The position numbers were made by a program, and so were the translations under genes. Positions 8,155 to 18,128 of a stretch of 64,000 bases of DNA are shown here, piece after piece (within the stretch, counting starts at the first letter, position 1; every line of letters starts with the position of its first letter). The notes beneath the pieces are model-generated. The model had not been told where the DNA came from. It saw nothing but the letters and a program-made list of their open reading frames with translations, and searched no databases. Source of the DNA: Providencia rettgeri (lineage in GTDB: Bacteria; Pseudomonadota; Gammaproteobacteria; Enterobacterales; Enterobacteriaceae); NCBI GenBank assembly GCA_900455085.1, contig UGTZ01000001.1, forward strand, positions 1,704,501-1,768,500, written 5' to 3'.

Positions 8155-9883
8155 TTAGCATAACGTTTTTTCTTGGATAAAGGTATCTACAAGTTTCATC
8201 AATTCATCCGCTGTTGGTTGAGCAAGTGCTTGTTCAGCCAAAGCTTGAGTATCAGTAAAGCTTGCATTGCGAATTAGCTTTTTGATACGTGGAATTGAAA
8301 TTGCGCTCATACTAAATTCATCCAGCCCCATGCCAAGTAGCAATAAGGTTGCACGCTCATCTCCAGCTAACTCCCCACACATCCCAGTCCATTTACCTTC
8401 AGCGTGTGATGCATCGATCACTTGCTTAATTAAGTTTAGGACAGCAGGTGACATCGGGTTGTAAAGATGAGAAATCAGTTCATTACCACGGTCGACCGCT
8501 AAAGTGTATTGAGTGAGATCGTTCGTCCCAATACTAAAGAAATCAACTTCTTTTGCCAAATGACGAGCAATAACAGCAGCTGCTGGCGTTTCAACCATCA
8601 CACCGACTTCAATTGACTCGTCAAAAGCCTTACCTTCTTCACGTAACTGAGCTTTTAGCATTTCTAGCTCTGCTTTTAGTTCACGAACTTCTTCAACGGA
8701 AATGACCATTGGGAACATAATACGCAGTTTACCAAATTTAGAGGCTCTTAAAATAGCTCTTAATTGTGAGTGTAAGATTTCTTTGCGATCAAGACAAATA
8801 CGAATTGCACGCCAGCCGAGGAATGGGTTCTCCTTCTTTCGGTAAATTCATGTATGGCAGGTCTTTATCACCGCCGATATCCATAGTGCGGACAATAACG
8901 GCTTGGCTGCCCATTGCTTCTGCAACTGCTTTATATGCCTGGAATTGTTCTTCTTCAGTAGGAAGAGAGTCTCTATCCATGAATAAAAACTCAGTACGGT
9001 AGAGGCCAACGCCTTCTGCGCCATTGCGTTCTGCTCCGGCAACATCACGCACGGTACCAATGTTGGCACAAACTTCAACTTGATGACCATCAAGGGTGAT
9101 AGCTGGCAAATCTTTTAATTTTGCGAGCTCTTCTTTTTCTTGAAGATATTCATCACGGAAGGCTTTCAGTTTGTCAATTTCGGTTTCAGATGGGTTCAAG
9201 TGGATAGTGTTGTTGACACCATCTAACACAATGAAATCGCCATTTTTAATTTTACTGGTGGCATCGCTCGTACCGACAATGGCAGGTAACTCAAGGGAAC
9301 GCGCCATAATTGAGGTATGCGATGTACGGCCACCTAAATCAGTAATAAACCCTAATACTTTATCTAAATTCAGCTGGGCGGTTTCTGAAGGGGTTAAATC
9401 CGCAGCGACTAAAATAACTTCTTCGCTGATTGCACTTAAATCAACGATAGGAATATTTAAGATGTTTTTTAATAAACGTTTACCAATATCGCGTACGTCA
9501 GCGGCACGCTCTTTAAGGTATTCATCGTCAAGAGATTCAAGTGCTTGGGCTTGGTCTTCAATAACGGAATATGCAGCTGCATCAGCCGTTTTTTTATCAC
9601 CTTTGATTAAAGAGACAATTTCTTGTTCCAGCTCTTCATCTTCCAGCAGCATGATATGGCCTTCAAAAATCTCAGCTTTTTCGGCTCCAAGATTTTTTTC
9701 GGCTTTCTCTTTAATCAAATTGAGTTGTTCGGCTGATTTGTTACGACCCTCAATAAAACGAGCGATTTCTTTATCAACCTGATCGTCAGCGATTTTCTTT
9801 GTGCTAACAACGATAGGATCTTCTTTGAGGATTAAAGCCTGACCAAAAGCAAAACCCGGGGATACTAAAATTCCTGAAATCAT
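8155..9883 (-). CDS. ptsI: PTS enzyme I (phosphoenolpyruvate-protein phosphotransferase), frameshifted
   Basis: First enzyme of the PTS: it takes phosphate from phosphoenolpyruvate and passes it to HPr. The reading frame is split. The first part (9883 down to 8789) has the HPr-binding and phosphohistidine region GGRTSHTSIMARS and runs to PYMNLPKEGEPIP. The second part (from about 8830 to 8155) continues FLGWRAIRI and on to the barrel with GIGVMVETPAA-type sequence, the PEP-site cysteine in GMCGELAGD and the end QEKTLC. Removing one base in the CC at 8832-8833 (AAGGAG to AAGAG on the coding strand) restores KEENPFLGW and a 575-residue protein, the E. coli length. Loss of PtsI would abolish all PTS sugar uptake, so a sequencing error is the simplest reading. 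Confidence 0.93.
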
Positions 9884-10023
9884 AATATTACCTTACTGCT
9901 GCTAGTGCTGGGAGTTCTGATGTTGCAGAGACGACAATAAATATAGCTGATTATACAAATGTCCCCGAATGAGATCACTCAGGGACATTGAATGAAATCA
10001 GTAAACGCTATATTCGTGCGAAA

Positions 10024-10281
10024 TTATTCTAATTCGCCCATCAGTTTAACTAAATGCTCAACGGCTTCTTTTTCATCTTCGCCTTCAGCTGAAATTGTCA
10101 CTACTGTGCCTTGTGTTAGGCCTAAGGTTTGTAATTTAAACAAACTTTTCGCACTAGCGGATTTACCACCAGAGATTAAAGAAATATCGGAAGAGAATGC
10201 TTTTGCTTCTTTTACGAATTGAGCTGCAGGACGAGTATGTAGACCATTTGGTGCCGTAATAGTAACTTCTTGCTGAAACAT
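10024..10281 (-). CDS. ptsH: Phosphocarrier protein HPr
   Basis: Small PTS phosphocarrier of 85 residues, the standard length. The phosphorylated His15 lies in APNGLHTRPAA and Ser46 in KSASAKSLFKL. It accepts phosphate from enzyme I and delivers it to EIIA domains, including EIIA-Glc and MtlA in this window. A GAGGA box lies ahead of the ATG. The gene leads the ptsH-ptsI-crr operon. Confidence 0.97.
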   Translation of the reverse strand: MFQQEVTITAPNGLHTRPAAQFVKEAKAFSSDISLISGGKSASAKSLFKLQTLGLTQGTVVTISAEGEDEKEAVEHLVKLMGELE

Positions 10282-10582
10282 AGTATTTCCTCAATAACTT
10301 TCGTTTTTTTAATTACCCAGCCAATTGTAGATGAAATAGACTAGGTTTGCGTATAAGTTAGATTATTAACTTGAAAAAAGGTTTCCTACTTTGTGCGGTA
10401 TCAACCCTTTTTCTGCTTTTCTTGCGAACTCGTGACTTTTTCTCGTTGGCAAATTATTTTACTTGGCCTAGAGGTTGGCTAAAAAGTGATTAATTTCGAG
10501 GTGCAAAATAATTACTATGTTTAATACTAAACCCCGAATTAGAAATCATCTCCATCCGTGCTAAAGTTTGATCCATGCCACA
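10282..10582 (-). promoter_or_regulatory. Leader and promoter region of ptsH
   Basis: About 300 bases upstream of ptsH, bounded on the far side by the cysK terminator. In E. coli this interval holds several promoters with CRP and Cra control. I see AT-rich stretches and a TTGAGGAAATACT leader end with the ribosome binding site, but no CRP or Cra site that I would defend. Confidence 0.5.
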
Positions 10583-10609
10583 AAAAAAGCACCATTTAGG
10601 TGCTTTTTT
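10583..10609 (-). terminator. Terminator of cysK
   Basis: Perfect 11-base arms AAAAAAGCACC (10583-10593) and GGTGCTTTTTT (10599-10609) around a five-base loop, 24 bases after the cysK stop. On the minus strand the second arm ends in a U-run, the classic rho-independent form. Confidence 0.9.
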
Positions 10610-10632
10610 AACGATATTGTAACGAAATTATG

Positions 10633-11586
10633 CTATTCAGCGGAAATGTCAGCAAACAGGACAGTTGACAGATAACGCTCACCTGAAGAAGGTAAAATAA
10701 CGACAATATTTTTACCTTTATAAGCAGGGTCAGCGGCAATCTTAGTGGCAGCAGCAATTGCTGCACCTGATGAAATCCCTGCGAGAATACCTTCTTTTTC
10801 CATCAGCTCGCGTGCGGTTTTAATCGCTTCGTCATCACTGATTTGAATGACTTTATCAAGCAATTTTAAATCTAAGTTACCTGGAATAAACCCAGCGCCG
10901 ATCCCTTGTATTTTGTGAGGACCCGGCTTAATTTCTTCGCCCGCCAAAGCTTGGGTAATGACAGGAGATGTTTCGGGTTCAACAGCGACGATAGTCACAT
11001 CTTTACCTTTGGTATTTTTCAGATACTTTGCAATACCGGTAATTGTCCCACCCGTACCGACACCTGCGACTACAACATCTACATTGCCATCGGTATCTTC
11101 CCAAATTTCAGGCCCTGTGGTTTTTTCATGAATTTCAGGGTTTGCTGGGTTATTAAACTGTTGAAGTAATAGGTATTTTTTAGGGTTACTATTCACTATC
11201 TCTTCAGCTTTAGCTATCGCACCTTTCATGCCTTTTGCACCCTCGGTTAAAACGAGGTTGGCACCCAATGCTTTGAGCAGTTTACGGCGCTCGATGCTCA
11301 TAGTTTCAGGCATGGTTAACGTCAATTTATAACCTCTTGCCGCAGCCACATAGGCTAAAGCGATACCCGTATTACCACTGGTTGGCTCAACTAACTCTTT
11401 GTCTTTGTTGAGGATACCTTTTTTTTCTGCATCCCAAATCATGTTCGCACCAATACGGCACTTAACGCTGAAGCTTGGGTTGCGAGATTCCACTTTTGCT
11501 AAAATATTGCCATTACCAAAATGCTTTAAACGGACAAGAGGGGTGTGGCCAATGGTCAACGAGTTATCATCATAAATTTTGCTCAT
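10633..11586 (-). CDS. cysK: O-acetylserine sulfhydrylase A (cysteine synthase A)
   Basis: PLP enzyme that makes cysteine from O-acetylserine and sulfide; in the cell it can bind serine acetyltransferase CysE. It has 317 residues against 323 in E. coli. The PLP lysine lies in NPSFSVKCRIGANMIWDAE (about residue 42), the substrate loop is EPTSGNTGIALAY, and the glycine-rich loop AGVGTGGTITG binds the cofactor phosphate. AAGGATATCCC lies just ahead of the ATG. It ends at a strong terminator, separate from the pts operon downstream. In enterobacteria CysB activates it. Confidence 0.97.
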   Translation of the reverse strand: MSKIYDDNSLTIGHTPLVRLKHFGNGNILAKVESRNPSFSVKCRIGANMIWDAEKKGILNKDKELVEPTSGNTGIALAYVAAARGYKLTLTMPETMSIERRKLLKALGANLVLTEGAKGMKGAIAKAEEIVNSNPKKYLLLQQFNNPANPEIHEKTTGPEIWEDTDGNVDVVVAGVGTGGTITGIAKYLKNTKGKDVTIVAVEPETSPVITQALAGEEIKPGPHKIQGIGAGFIPGNLDLKLLDKVIQISDDEAIKTARELMEKEGILAGISSGAAIAAATKIAADPAYKGKNIVVILPSSGERYLSTVLFADISAE

Positions 11587-11830
11587 GGGATATCCTTAAA
11601 AATCGGTTAGCCGGTAATGTAATCGGTATTAATAAAAAAATAATGAGATGGATTCAACATACGTTAAGAACAAATTAATGCAAATATGATTTGAGTATAA
11701 GCTTATAACGTAATGCTATTTTAGATCCAATTGTTCTAAGAAATTTCGCTGAAAAGAAGTGAAGTATTCGATAAGAGAAAGGCGCAGGCGATAAGCCTGC
11801 GCAATAATTGGTATACAATAATTGATAAAA

Positions 11831-12595
11831 TTAGTAACGTGCGTAACGCTCACGATACCGGTCAACCCACATCAATGTTGCACCACAGACAGCAACAGGC
11901 ATGATCACTAAGTTGACAAAAGGCACCATCATTAACAGGCTAACGACACCACCAAATTGAACATTTCTCATTCGTTCTTTGGCAAGCGCTTGCTTCATTT
12001 CACTGAAACCAACACGATGGTTATCAAACGGATAATCGCAATATTGAATTGACATCATCCAAGCACCAAATAAAAACCACAGTACCGGAGCGACAGTTTG
12101 GCCAATACCAGGTATGAAAAATAGGATTAATAACCCAATAGCGCGAGGCAAGTAGTAACCGATTCGGACAAACTCGCGTTTTATCATACGAGGAACATCT
12201 TTTAATAACTCAGCCACACCCGTATCTGGCGATGGTTTACCCGTTAGCTCAGCTTCGAGTTTCTCTGATAGCCAACCGTTAAAAGGCGCCGCGATAATAT
12301 TAGCAACCGTACTAAAGAAATAGGTAAATACGAGCAGTATTGAGATAACGGCGATTGGCCAAATAACATAGTCGAGCCATTGTAGCCAGTCAGGAACGTA
12401 ACTCATCACTTGGTTTATCCAGCCACCAAGCTTGGTATATAACCACCAAAATGCGCCGCCTAAGAATAAAATATTGGCTAATAGGGGCAAAATAACAAAA
12501 CGTTTAATACCGGGACGAGTGATTAATCTCCACCCTTGTGTAAAATAATAAAAACCGGAATGGTCTTTTTGTGTCGAAAATGTCGATTGGGTCAT
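11831..12595 (-). CDS. cysZ: Sulfate transporter CysZ
   Basis: Inner-membrane protein of 254 residues (253 in E. coli) that lets sulfate into the cytoplasm for cysteine synthesis. Hydrophobic segments are seen at about residues 35-52, 72-98, 149-175 and 210-240, matching the partly re-entrant helical hairpins of the family. GGAGAGAAC lies upstream of the ATG. It sits upstream of cysK on the same strand with a 244-base gap, as in E. coli, so both may belong to the CysB regulon. Confidence 0.93.
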   Translation of the reverse strand: MTQSTFSTQKDHSGFYYFTQGWRLITRPGIKRFVILPLLANILFLGGAFWWLYTKLGGWINQVMSYVPDWLQWLDYVIWPIAVISILLVFTYFFSTVANIIAAPFNGWLSEKLEAELTGKPSPDTGVAELLKDVPRMIKREFVRIGYYLPRAIGLLILFFIPGIGQTVAPVLWFLFGAWMMSIQYCDYPFDNHRVGFSEMKQALAKERMRNVQFGGVVSLLMMVPFVNLVIMPVAVCGATLMWVDRYRERYARY

Positions 12596-12813
12596 ACTTC
12601 TTGTTCTCTCCTTTTCGGTTGACCATGTATCATATAGATATGAAATTAGGCTGACTAGCCATTATTCGCTTAAAAAAGCAGCAAATGAAAGCGGAATATT
12701 CTCTTTCTTGTAAGAAAATCGTTCTGGGGGTTGCACTTAGAGCAATTGAGAAATAATCTTAGGGTAGTTTCCGCCGTATTGGCATTATCATTCATCAACT
12801 AGAGATAGCAGCG

Positions 12814-13815
12814 ATGCAGGATTTGCGTCTGATATTAGTGGTCGTAGGTGCGATAGCGATTGTCGCTTTATTACTGCATGGTTTATGGACCAGCCGTAAA
12901 GAGCGCTCAAAGTTATTTCGTGATAGACCCGTAAAACGTAGAAAAAACGATATGCAAGAGAATTCATCAGAATATGATGATTCCGCATTATTTACTGAAA
13001 ATCAACCTACTCAGCAAGCGCCTGTTCACCCCGCTGCGACTGAGCCTGTATATCCGGTAAAAAATGAGTCTCCAGTTGAACCTAATATACAGCCACAGGC
13101 ATCGGTTGAACCTGACATTATTATGAATATGGAGCCAGAGGCTAAATCGCCAGTTCATAATGAGCCTACGATGCACCAACGTACTGAACCTGTTCATGTA
13201 CCTGAGCAACTCACCATTAATATGAGTGAGGAAGTGGCTATTGAGCCAGAAGTTCGTACTCAGCCAGTCATTGGTACTGCCGCTGAGCCACATATTGATT
13301 CAACTAAATTGAGCGAAGAGCCTCAGCCGAGTACCTATGAACAAGAGACGCAGCATATTGAGAAGAAAGCTGAGCCGCAGGAAAATTCTGCTACAACAAG
13401 TAGCAAGGAGACAGTCCTAGTACTTCACGTAGCCGCTCTTCAAGGACAAGAACTTCAAGGTGAATTGTTACTGCAGAGTATTTTACAAGCCGGTTTCCAA
13501 TTTGGGGAAATGAAAATATTCCACCGTCATGTGAATCCGTCTGGTACAGGGCCTGTGCTGTTTAGCTTAGCTAACATGGTAAAGCCGGGCTCATTTGACC
13601 CTGAGACAATGGCGGACTTTACCACCCCAGGGGTTTCCATGTTTATGATGGTACCGTCTTACGGTGATGCAGGGCAAAATTTCAAACTGATGTTGCAAGC
13701 GGCTCAACGTATCGCATCAGATGCGGGAGGGGTTGTTCTTGATGACGAACGCAAAATGCTGACACCTCAAAAAATAGAGGTGTATCATGCACGAATTAGA
13801 AACACACTAAGTTAA
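12814..13815 (+). CDS. zipA: Cell division protein ZipA
   Basis: Essential divisome protein that anchors FtsZ to the inner membrane. It has one N-terminal membrane helix (about residues 5-23), a basic segment (SRKERSKLFRDRPVKRRK), a long linker rich in Pro, Glu and Gln (about residues 60-195), and a C-terminal FtsZ-binding domain with GELLLQSILQAGFQFGEM, FSLANMVKPGSFDP and VPSYGDAGQNFKLML. The length of 333 residues compares with 328 in E. coli; the linker has a different sequence, as is usual. It lies upstream of ligA as in E. coli. Confidence 0.96.
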   Translation: MQDLRLILVVVGAIAIVALLLHGLWTSRKERSKLFRDRPVKRRKNDMQENSSEYDDSALFTENQPTQQAPVHPAATEPVYPVKNESPVEPNIQPQASVEPDIIMNMEPEAKSPVHNEPTMHQRTEPVHVPEQLTINMSEEVAIEPEVRTQPVIGTAAEPHIDSTKLSEEPQPSTYEQETQHIEKKAEPQENSATTSSKETVLVLHVAALQGQELQGELLLQSILQAGFQFGEMKIFHRHVNPSGTGPVLFSLANMVKPGSFDPETMADFTTPGVSMFMMVPSYGDAGQNFKLMLQAAQRIASDAGGVVLDDERKMLTPQKIEVYHARIRNTLS

Positions 13816-13828
13816 GTAAACATTGAAC

Positions 13829-13856
13829 AAAACCCCCATTAATTGGGGGTTTTTTA
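13829..13856 (+). terminator. Terminator between zipA and ligA
   Basis: Arms AAAACCCCC (13829-13837) and GGGGGTTTT (13845-13853), followed by more T, about 13 bases after the zipA stop. It is a good rho-independent terminator, so ligA, which starts at 13873, needs read-through or its own promoter. Confidence 0.88.
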
Positions 13857-13872
13857 TCTGTATGAGTGAATC

Positions 13873-15891
13873 ATGACTACCAAACAAGAAATAGACGAAT
13901 TAAAAACGCAGTTACGTCATCATGAATATCAGTACCATGTATTAGATGCGCCTGAAATTCCAGACGTGGAATATGACAAGTTAATGCAACGTCTAAAAGA
14001 GATAGAGGCGCAGCATCCTGAACTTGTCACCAGTGATTCACCGACTCAACGTGTTGGTGCTGCACCATTAGCTGCGTTTGATACCGTACGCCATGAAATT
14101 CCTATGTTGTCGCTAGATAACGTTTTTGATGAAGAAAGCTATCTTGCGTTTGATAAGCGAGTCAGGGATCGCTTGAAAAATCATCAAGAACTGACTTTTT
14201 GTTGTGAGCTCAAGTTAGATGGGTTAGCGGTCAGTTTGCTGTATGAAAACGGTGAGCTAGTACAGGCCGCGACTCGGGGCGATGGAACCGTAGGCGAAAA
14301 TATTACTGCGAATGTTCGAACCATTCGTGCTATCCCATTGCGTTTAACGGGAAGCAATATTCCTGATCGCGTTGAGATCCGTGGGGAAGTTTTTATGCCC
14401 CAAAAAGGCTTTGAAGCGCTTAATGAGCAAGCACGCAAAACGGATGGCAAAGTCTTTGCAAACCCACGTAATGCAGCAGCAGGTTCTTTACGCCAATTAG
14501 ACCCACGTATTACCGCCAAAAGGCCGCTTACTTTTTATTGTTATGGTGTGGGGCTTGTGGAAGGGGGCTCTTTACCGGATACACATTATGACCGTTTAAT
14601 GCAATTCAAGGCATGGGGTTTACCGGTTAGTGATTATGTTCAATTACGTGTTGGTCATCAGGCAGTATTGGATTTTTACCATGAAATTGAGCAAGTTCGA
14701 CCTGACCTTGGCTTTGATATCGATGGTGTGGTTATTAAGGTTAACTCGATTGCGATTCAAGAAGAGTTAGGGTTTGTTTCTCGAGCACCTCGCTGGGCGA
14801 CCGCATTTAAATTTCCAGCGCAAGAACAAGTGACATTATTAAAAGATGTTGAATTTCAAGTCGGGCGTACCGGGGCTATCACGCCTGTCGCGCGTTTAGA
14901 GCCGGTGCAAGTTGCAGGCGTAGTTGTCAGCAATGCGACTTTACACAATGCCGATGAAATCGAACGCCTTGGTGTGCATATTGGTGACACGGTTATTATT
15001 CGTCGAGCCGGAGATGTTATTCCGCAAATCGTCAGTGTTGTGGTTGATAACCGCCCTGCAGATAGCCGGGAAATTGTTTTTCCAACTCATTGCCCAGTAT
15101 GTGGCTCTGATATCGAACGAATCGAAGGCGAAGCGGTAGCGCGCTGTACAGGTGGGCTTATTTGTGGGGCACAACGCAAAGAAGCACTGAAACATTTTGT
15201 CTCACGCAGAGCAATGGACGTCGATGGCATGGGCGATAAAATTATCGACCAATTAGTTGAAAAAGAGTATGTCAAAACGCCGGCAGATTTATATCAATTA
15301 AGTGCGGGTATCTTAACAGGCTTGGATAGAATGGGGCCGAAATCGGCACAAAATCTGGTTGATGCACTCAATAAGTCTAAACAAACGACGTTAGCTCGTT
15401 TTATTTATGCCCTTGGAATTCGTGAAGTTGGTGAAGCAACGGCGGCAAACTTAGCCGCGCATTACACCACACTTGAAGCCGTGATGGCGGCAGATGAAGA
15501 GTCACTAAAAACGGTTCAAGATATTGGTCATGTGGTCGCGAAGCATGTGGTCAATTTTTTCCGCGAACCTCATAACCAAGCGGTGATTGAAGATTTACTG
15601 ACTAAGGCAAATATTCATTGGCCTGAAGTAAAAGTCGTCAACAGTGCAGAAATTGATAGCCCATTTGCAGGTAAAACGGTAGTGCTAACAGGGTCAATGA
15701 GTATCTTGACGCGTGATGAAGCCAAAGACAAATTAGTCGCTTTAGGTGCAAAGGTTTCAGGAAGCGTCTCTAAAAAAACAGATTTGGTGATTGCTGGTGA
15801 GGCTGCAGGTTCTAAATTAGCGAAAGCAAATGAACTTGGCATACGTGTTATAGATGAAAATGAATTGATTCGTTTGCTGAATATTCAATAG
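13873..15891 (+). CDS. ligA: NAD-dependent DNA ligase LigA
   Basis: Essential ligase that seals nicks with NAD+ as adenylate donor; 672 residues, near the E. coli 671. Domains in order: domain Ia and the nucleotidyltransferase core with the adenylated lysine in CELKLDGLAVS (about residue 115), the OB fold (VGRTGAITPVARLEPV), the four-cysteine zinc finger (CPVCGSD, then ARCTGG and ICGAQ, about residues 408-436), helix-hairpin-helix repeats, and a C-terminal BRCT domain (PFAGKTVVLTGSM onward). No defects are seen. The Shine-Dalgarno sequence is weak (GAGTGA). Confidence 0.97.
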   Translation: MTTKQEIDELKTQLRHHEYQYHVLDAPEIPDVEYDKLMQRLKEIEAQHPELVTSDSPTQRVGAAPLAAFDTVRHEIPMLSLDNVFDEESYLAFDKRVRDRLKNHQELTFCCELKLDGLAVSLLYENGELVQAATRGDGTVGENITANVRTIRAIPLRLTGSNIPDRVEIRGEVFMPQKGFEALNEQARKTDGKVFANPRNAAAGSLRQLDPRITAKRPLTFYCYGVGLVEGGSLPDTHYDRLMQFKAWGLPVSDYVQLRVGHQAVLDFYHEIEQVRPDLGFDIDGVVIKVNSIAIQEELGFVSRAPRWATAFKFPAQEQVTLLKDVEFQVGRTGAITPVARLEPVQVAGVVVSNATLHNADEIERLGVHIGDTVIIRRAGDVIPQIVSVVVDNRPADSREIVFPTHCPVCGSDIERIEGEAVARCTGGLICGAQRKEALKHFVSRRAMDVDGMGDKIIDQLVEKEYVKTPADLYQLSAGILTGLDRMGPKSAQNLVDALNKSKQTTLARFIYALGIREVGEATAANLAAHYTTLEAVMAADEESLKTVQDIGHVVAKHVVNFFREPHNQAVIEDLLTKANIHWPEVKVVNSAEIDSPFAGKTVVLTGSMSILTRDEAKDKLVALGAKVSGSVSKKTDLVIAGEAAGSKLAKANELGIRVIDENELIRLLNIQ

Positions 15892-15914
15892 TGAACTATA
15901 TTCAATTTGGCTTA

Positions 15915-15946
15915 GTTGCCTACAATCTCTGTAGGCAACAATTTTG
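15915..15946 (+). terminator. Terminator after ligA
   Basis: Ten-base perfect arms GTTGCCTACA (15915-15924) and TGTAGGCAAC (15930-15939), followed by AATTTTGT, 24 bases after the ligA stop. Confidence 0.8.
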
Positions 15947-16166
15947 TACGCAGGTTGTTGTAAGTCTTAACTTAAATTCTCAGTAAAATTTCTGTGCAAA
16001 AAAAGCGAATACTAGGATTTGTTATAGTTGAAACGTGATCCCCTTCTTCTTTTTGCAAAATACACCTAGTAAGCTTTCATATTAATGTGACCTCCGTCTC
16101 ATTTAAATGTTGTCTATTACATAGAATATGCACATAGACTGATTCTTAAATTTGTTGGAGTCGCAT

Positions 16167-17351
16167 ATGACCTCGATCCTGCATTTCGTTTTATCTTTAG
16201 TAGTAATAGCTGCTCTTGCTATTTTAGCCAGTAGTAACCGTAGAGGGATCCGCCCTCGCTATGTTGTTCAACTACTGGTTATTCAAATTGCATTAGCTTA
16301 TCTGTTCTTAAAATCGAATATTGGCGAATCATTTGTTCTTGGTGTGGCAGGGGTATTTACCCACTTGCTAGGCTATGCAGCAGAAGGGACCAAATTTATT
16401 TTTGGCGGTATGATTGAAGGCAACTTAGCGTTCTTCTTCTTACAAGTATTATGCCCAATCATCTTTATTTCTGCGTTGATCGGGATCTTACAGCACGTCA
16501 AAATTCTTCCTATCGTGATCCGTATCATCGGTACCGTGCTATCGAAAGTGAATGGTATGGGGAAATTGGAGTCATTTAACGCAGTCAGCTCATTGTTATT
16601 GGGTCAGTCAGAAAACTTTATTGCGTATAAAGACCAATTGAACCGGATGTCAGACCGCAGAATGTACACCATGGCCGCAACAGCCATGTCAACGGTATCT
16701 ATGTCTATCGTTGGGGCATACATGACCATGTTAGAGCCACGTTTCGTGGTCGCTGCATTGGTTCTGAATATGTTTGGTACTTTCGTTATACTCTCACTGA
16801 TTAACCCGTATCCACCGGAAGGTGAAGAAGATATTCAAATGAGCAACCTGCATGAAGGGCAAAGCTTCTTTGAAATGTTAGGTGAATATATTCTTGCTGG
16901 GTTTAAAGTAGCGATTATCGTTTCAGCGATGTTAATTGGTTTTATTGCCCTCATTGCGATGATTAACGGTATTTTCTCAGCCGTATTCGGTATCGACTTC
17001 CAAACCATGTTAGGTTACGTGTTCTATCCGTTTGCGTGGATACTTGGTATTCCTGCTGATGAAGCCTTACAGGTTGGCGGAATTATGGCAGTGAAAATGG
17101 TAACAAATGAATTCGTTGCGATGGACGGCTTACAAGCGATTGCTGGTGGGTTATCTGAGCGCTCTGTTGGTATCTTGTCCGTATTCTTAGTTTCTTTCGC
17201 TAACTTCTCATCCATCGGTATTATTGCGGGTGCGATTAAAGGCTTAGATGAGAAACAAGGTAATACCGTGGCTCGCTTCGGTTTGAAATTACTGTACGGT
17301 TCAACCTTAGTTAGCTTCTTATCTGCAGCCGTTGTCGGGTTAGTTTTGTAA
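16167..17351 (+). CDS. nupC: Nucleoside:H+ symporter NupC
   Basis: Concentrative nucleoside transporter of 394 residues in the inner membrane, with about ten hydrophobic segments. Family stretches include GILQHVKILP, KVNGMGKLESFNAVSSLLLGQSENF (residues in the nucleoside-binding core), TMAATAMSTVSMSIVGAYM and FANFSSIGIIAGA. I start at the ATG at 16167, which has TTGGAG six bases ahead and gives MTSILHFVL, aligned with E. coli NupC. It imports nucleosides with protons. It ends at a strong terminator. Confidence 0.94.
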   Translation: MTSILHFVLSLVVIAALAILASSNRRGIRPRYVVQLLVIQIALAYLFLKSNIGESFVLGVAGVFTHLLGYAAEGTKFIFGGMIEGNLAFFFLQVLCPIIFISALIGILQHVKILPIVIRIIGTVLSKVNGMGKLESFNAVSSLLLGQSENFIAYKDQLNRMSDRRMYTMAATAMSTVSMSIVGAYMTMLEPRFVVAALVLNMFGTFVILSLINPYPPEGEEDIQMSNLHEGQSFFEMLGEYILAGFKVAIIVSAMLIGFIALIAMINGIFSAVFGIDFQTMLGYVFYPFAWILGIPADEALQVGGIMAVKMVTNEFVAMDGLQAIAGGLSERSVGILSVFLVSFANFSSIGIIAGAIKGLDEKQGNTVARFGLKLLYGSTLVSFLSAAVVGLVL

Positions 17352-17375
17352 TCCACTAAAACATGCTAGATTAAG

Positions 17376-17406
17376 AAACGGCGTTCAAATGAGCGCCGTT
17401 TTTTTA
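17376..17406 (+). terminator. Terminator after nupC
   Basis: Arms AAACGGCG (17376-17383) and CGCCGTTT (17394-17401) followed by a run of T, 24 bases after the nupC stop. A standard rho-independent terminator. Confidence 0.9.
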
Positions 17407-17432
17407 TGCTTTGATACAAAAGAGAACTAATA

Positions 17433-17648
17433 TTGGAAAAACAAGATCTCATCGATATGGCCAATACCTATATGCCATTTGGTAAATATAAAGGCTGCGT
17501 ATTAATTGATTTACCCGAAGAATATTTATTATGGTTCTATAAGAAAGGGGAGTTTCCTGCTGGACGTTTAGGGCAGTTAATGGAGATGACTCTAGGATTA
17601 AAAATAGAAGGCTTAGAAGGACTTGTAAAGCCTTTAAAGAGGGGTTAA
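17433..17648 (+). CDS. ypeB: DUF3820 family protein YpeB
   Basis: Small protein of 71 residues, close to E. coli YpeB. It keeps the DUF3820 pattern: MPFGKYKG, then LIDLPEEYLLWF and EFPAGRLGQLMEMTL. Its biochemical function is unknown; the DUF3820 fold is also found next to nuclease domains in other proteins. The start is TTG at 17433, with AAAGAG about seven bases upstream and an alignment that begins MEK as in E. coli. Its end overlaps the convergent marR-type gene by four bases. Confidence 0.88.
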   Translation: MEKQDLIDMANTYMPFGKYKGCVLIDLPEEYLLWFYKKGEFPAGRLGQLMEMTLGLKIEGLEGLVKPLKRG

Positions 17649-18061
17649 TCGTGCCCCAGTGCGTGAGTAATCTTCTGGCTTAAAGTAATAAATAACTTTT
17701 GCTCTTGGGGGGTTAATGCTGCTTTGACCTTAGCCGCGTTTTCAGCACGTCCTGTGGCTGCACGCTGCAAAAAATGATGCCCTTTGTCGGTTAAATGGGT
17801 GATCAGTTCCCGTCTATCTTCTTCAGATTGATATTGCTCGACAAATTCATAATATTTCAGAACTCGAAGAAACTTCGATAAATTTTGGCGAGAAAGGCCA
17901 AGTGCTTGGCTTAACTGGCTTGGTGTTAAGTCTCCTTTTAATCTCAATATCTCTAGCACATCATATTGGCCCCAAGTTATTTGTTCAGGGGTAAAGCTAA
18001 CTCTGCGTGCAACTAGCGTACATTGCAGTAGAGAAAGCGCATCTTCAAGAGAATTTGGCAT
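17645..18061 (-). CDS. MarR family transcriptional regulator
   Basis: Winged-helix repressor of 138 residues. The DNA-binding part reads LTPSQLSQALGLSRQNLSKFLRVLKYYEFVEQYQSEEDRRE (shown here in shorter terms: recognition helix around SRQNLSKFLRVL, wing around SEEDRRELITHLT), which is the MarR pattern. Such proteins usually repress a neighbour and release DNA on binding a phenolic or oxidant ligand. It is divergent from the SDR gene, and the interval between them contains a paired palindrome that is a good operator candidate. The ligand is unknown. Confidence 0.88.
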   Translation of the reverse strand: MPNSLEDALSLLQCTLVARRVSFTPEQITWGQYDVLEILRLKGDLTPSQLSQALGLSRQNLSKFLRVLKYYEFVEQYQSEEDRRELITHLTDKGHHFLQRAATGRAENAAKVKAALTPQEQKLFITLSQKITHALGHD

Positions 18062-18128
18062 TATGACGATCCCGTAATATTCAATCTGTTGAGTATATAT
18101 TGATTTTAATAATAAGACGACCAGTTGA

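Noticed and set aside
9171..9782. Plus-strand 203-residue frame opposite ptsI
   Set aside because: It is a Ser-rich shadow of the ptsI coding strand, with no start signal and no recognisable protein.
10282..10582. CRP or Cra operator ahead of ptsH
   Set aside because: Expected from E. coli, but no sequence there matches either consensus well enough to mark.
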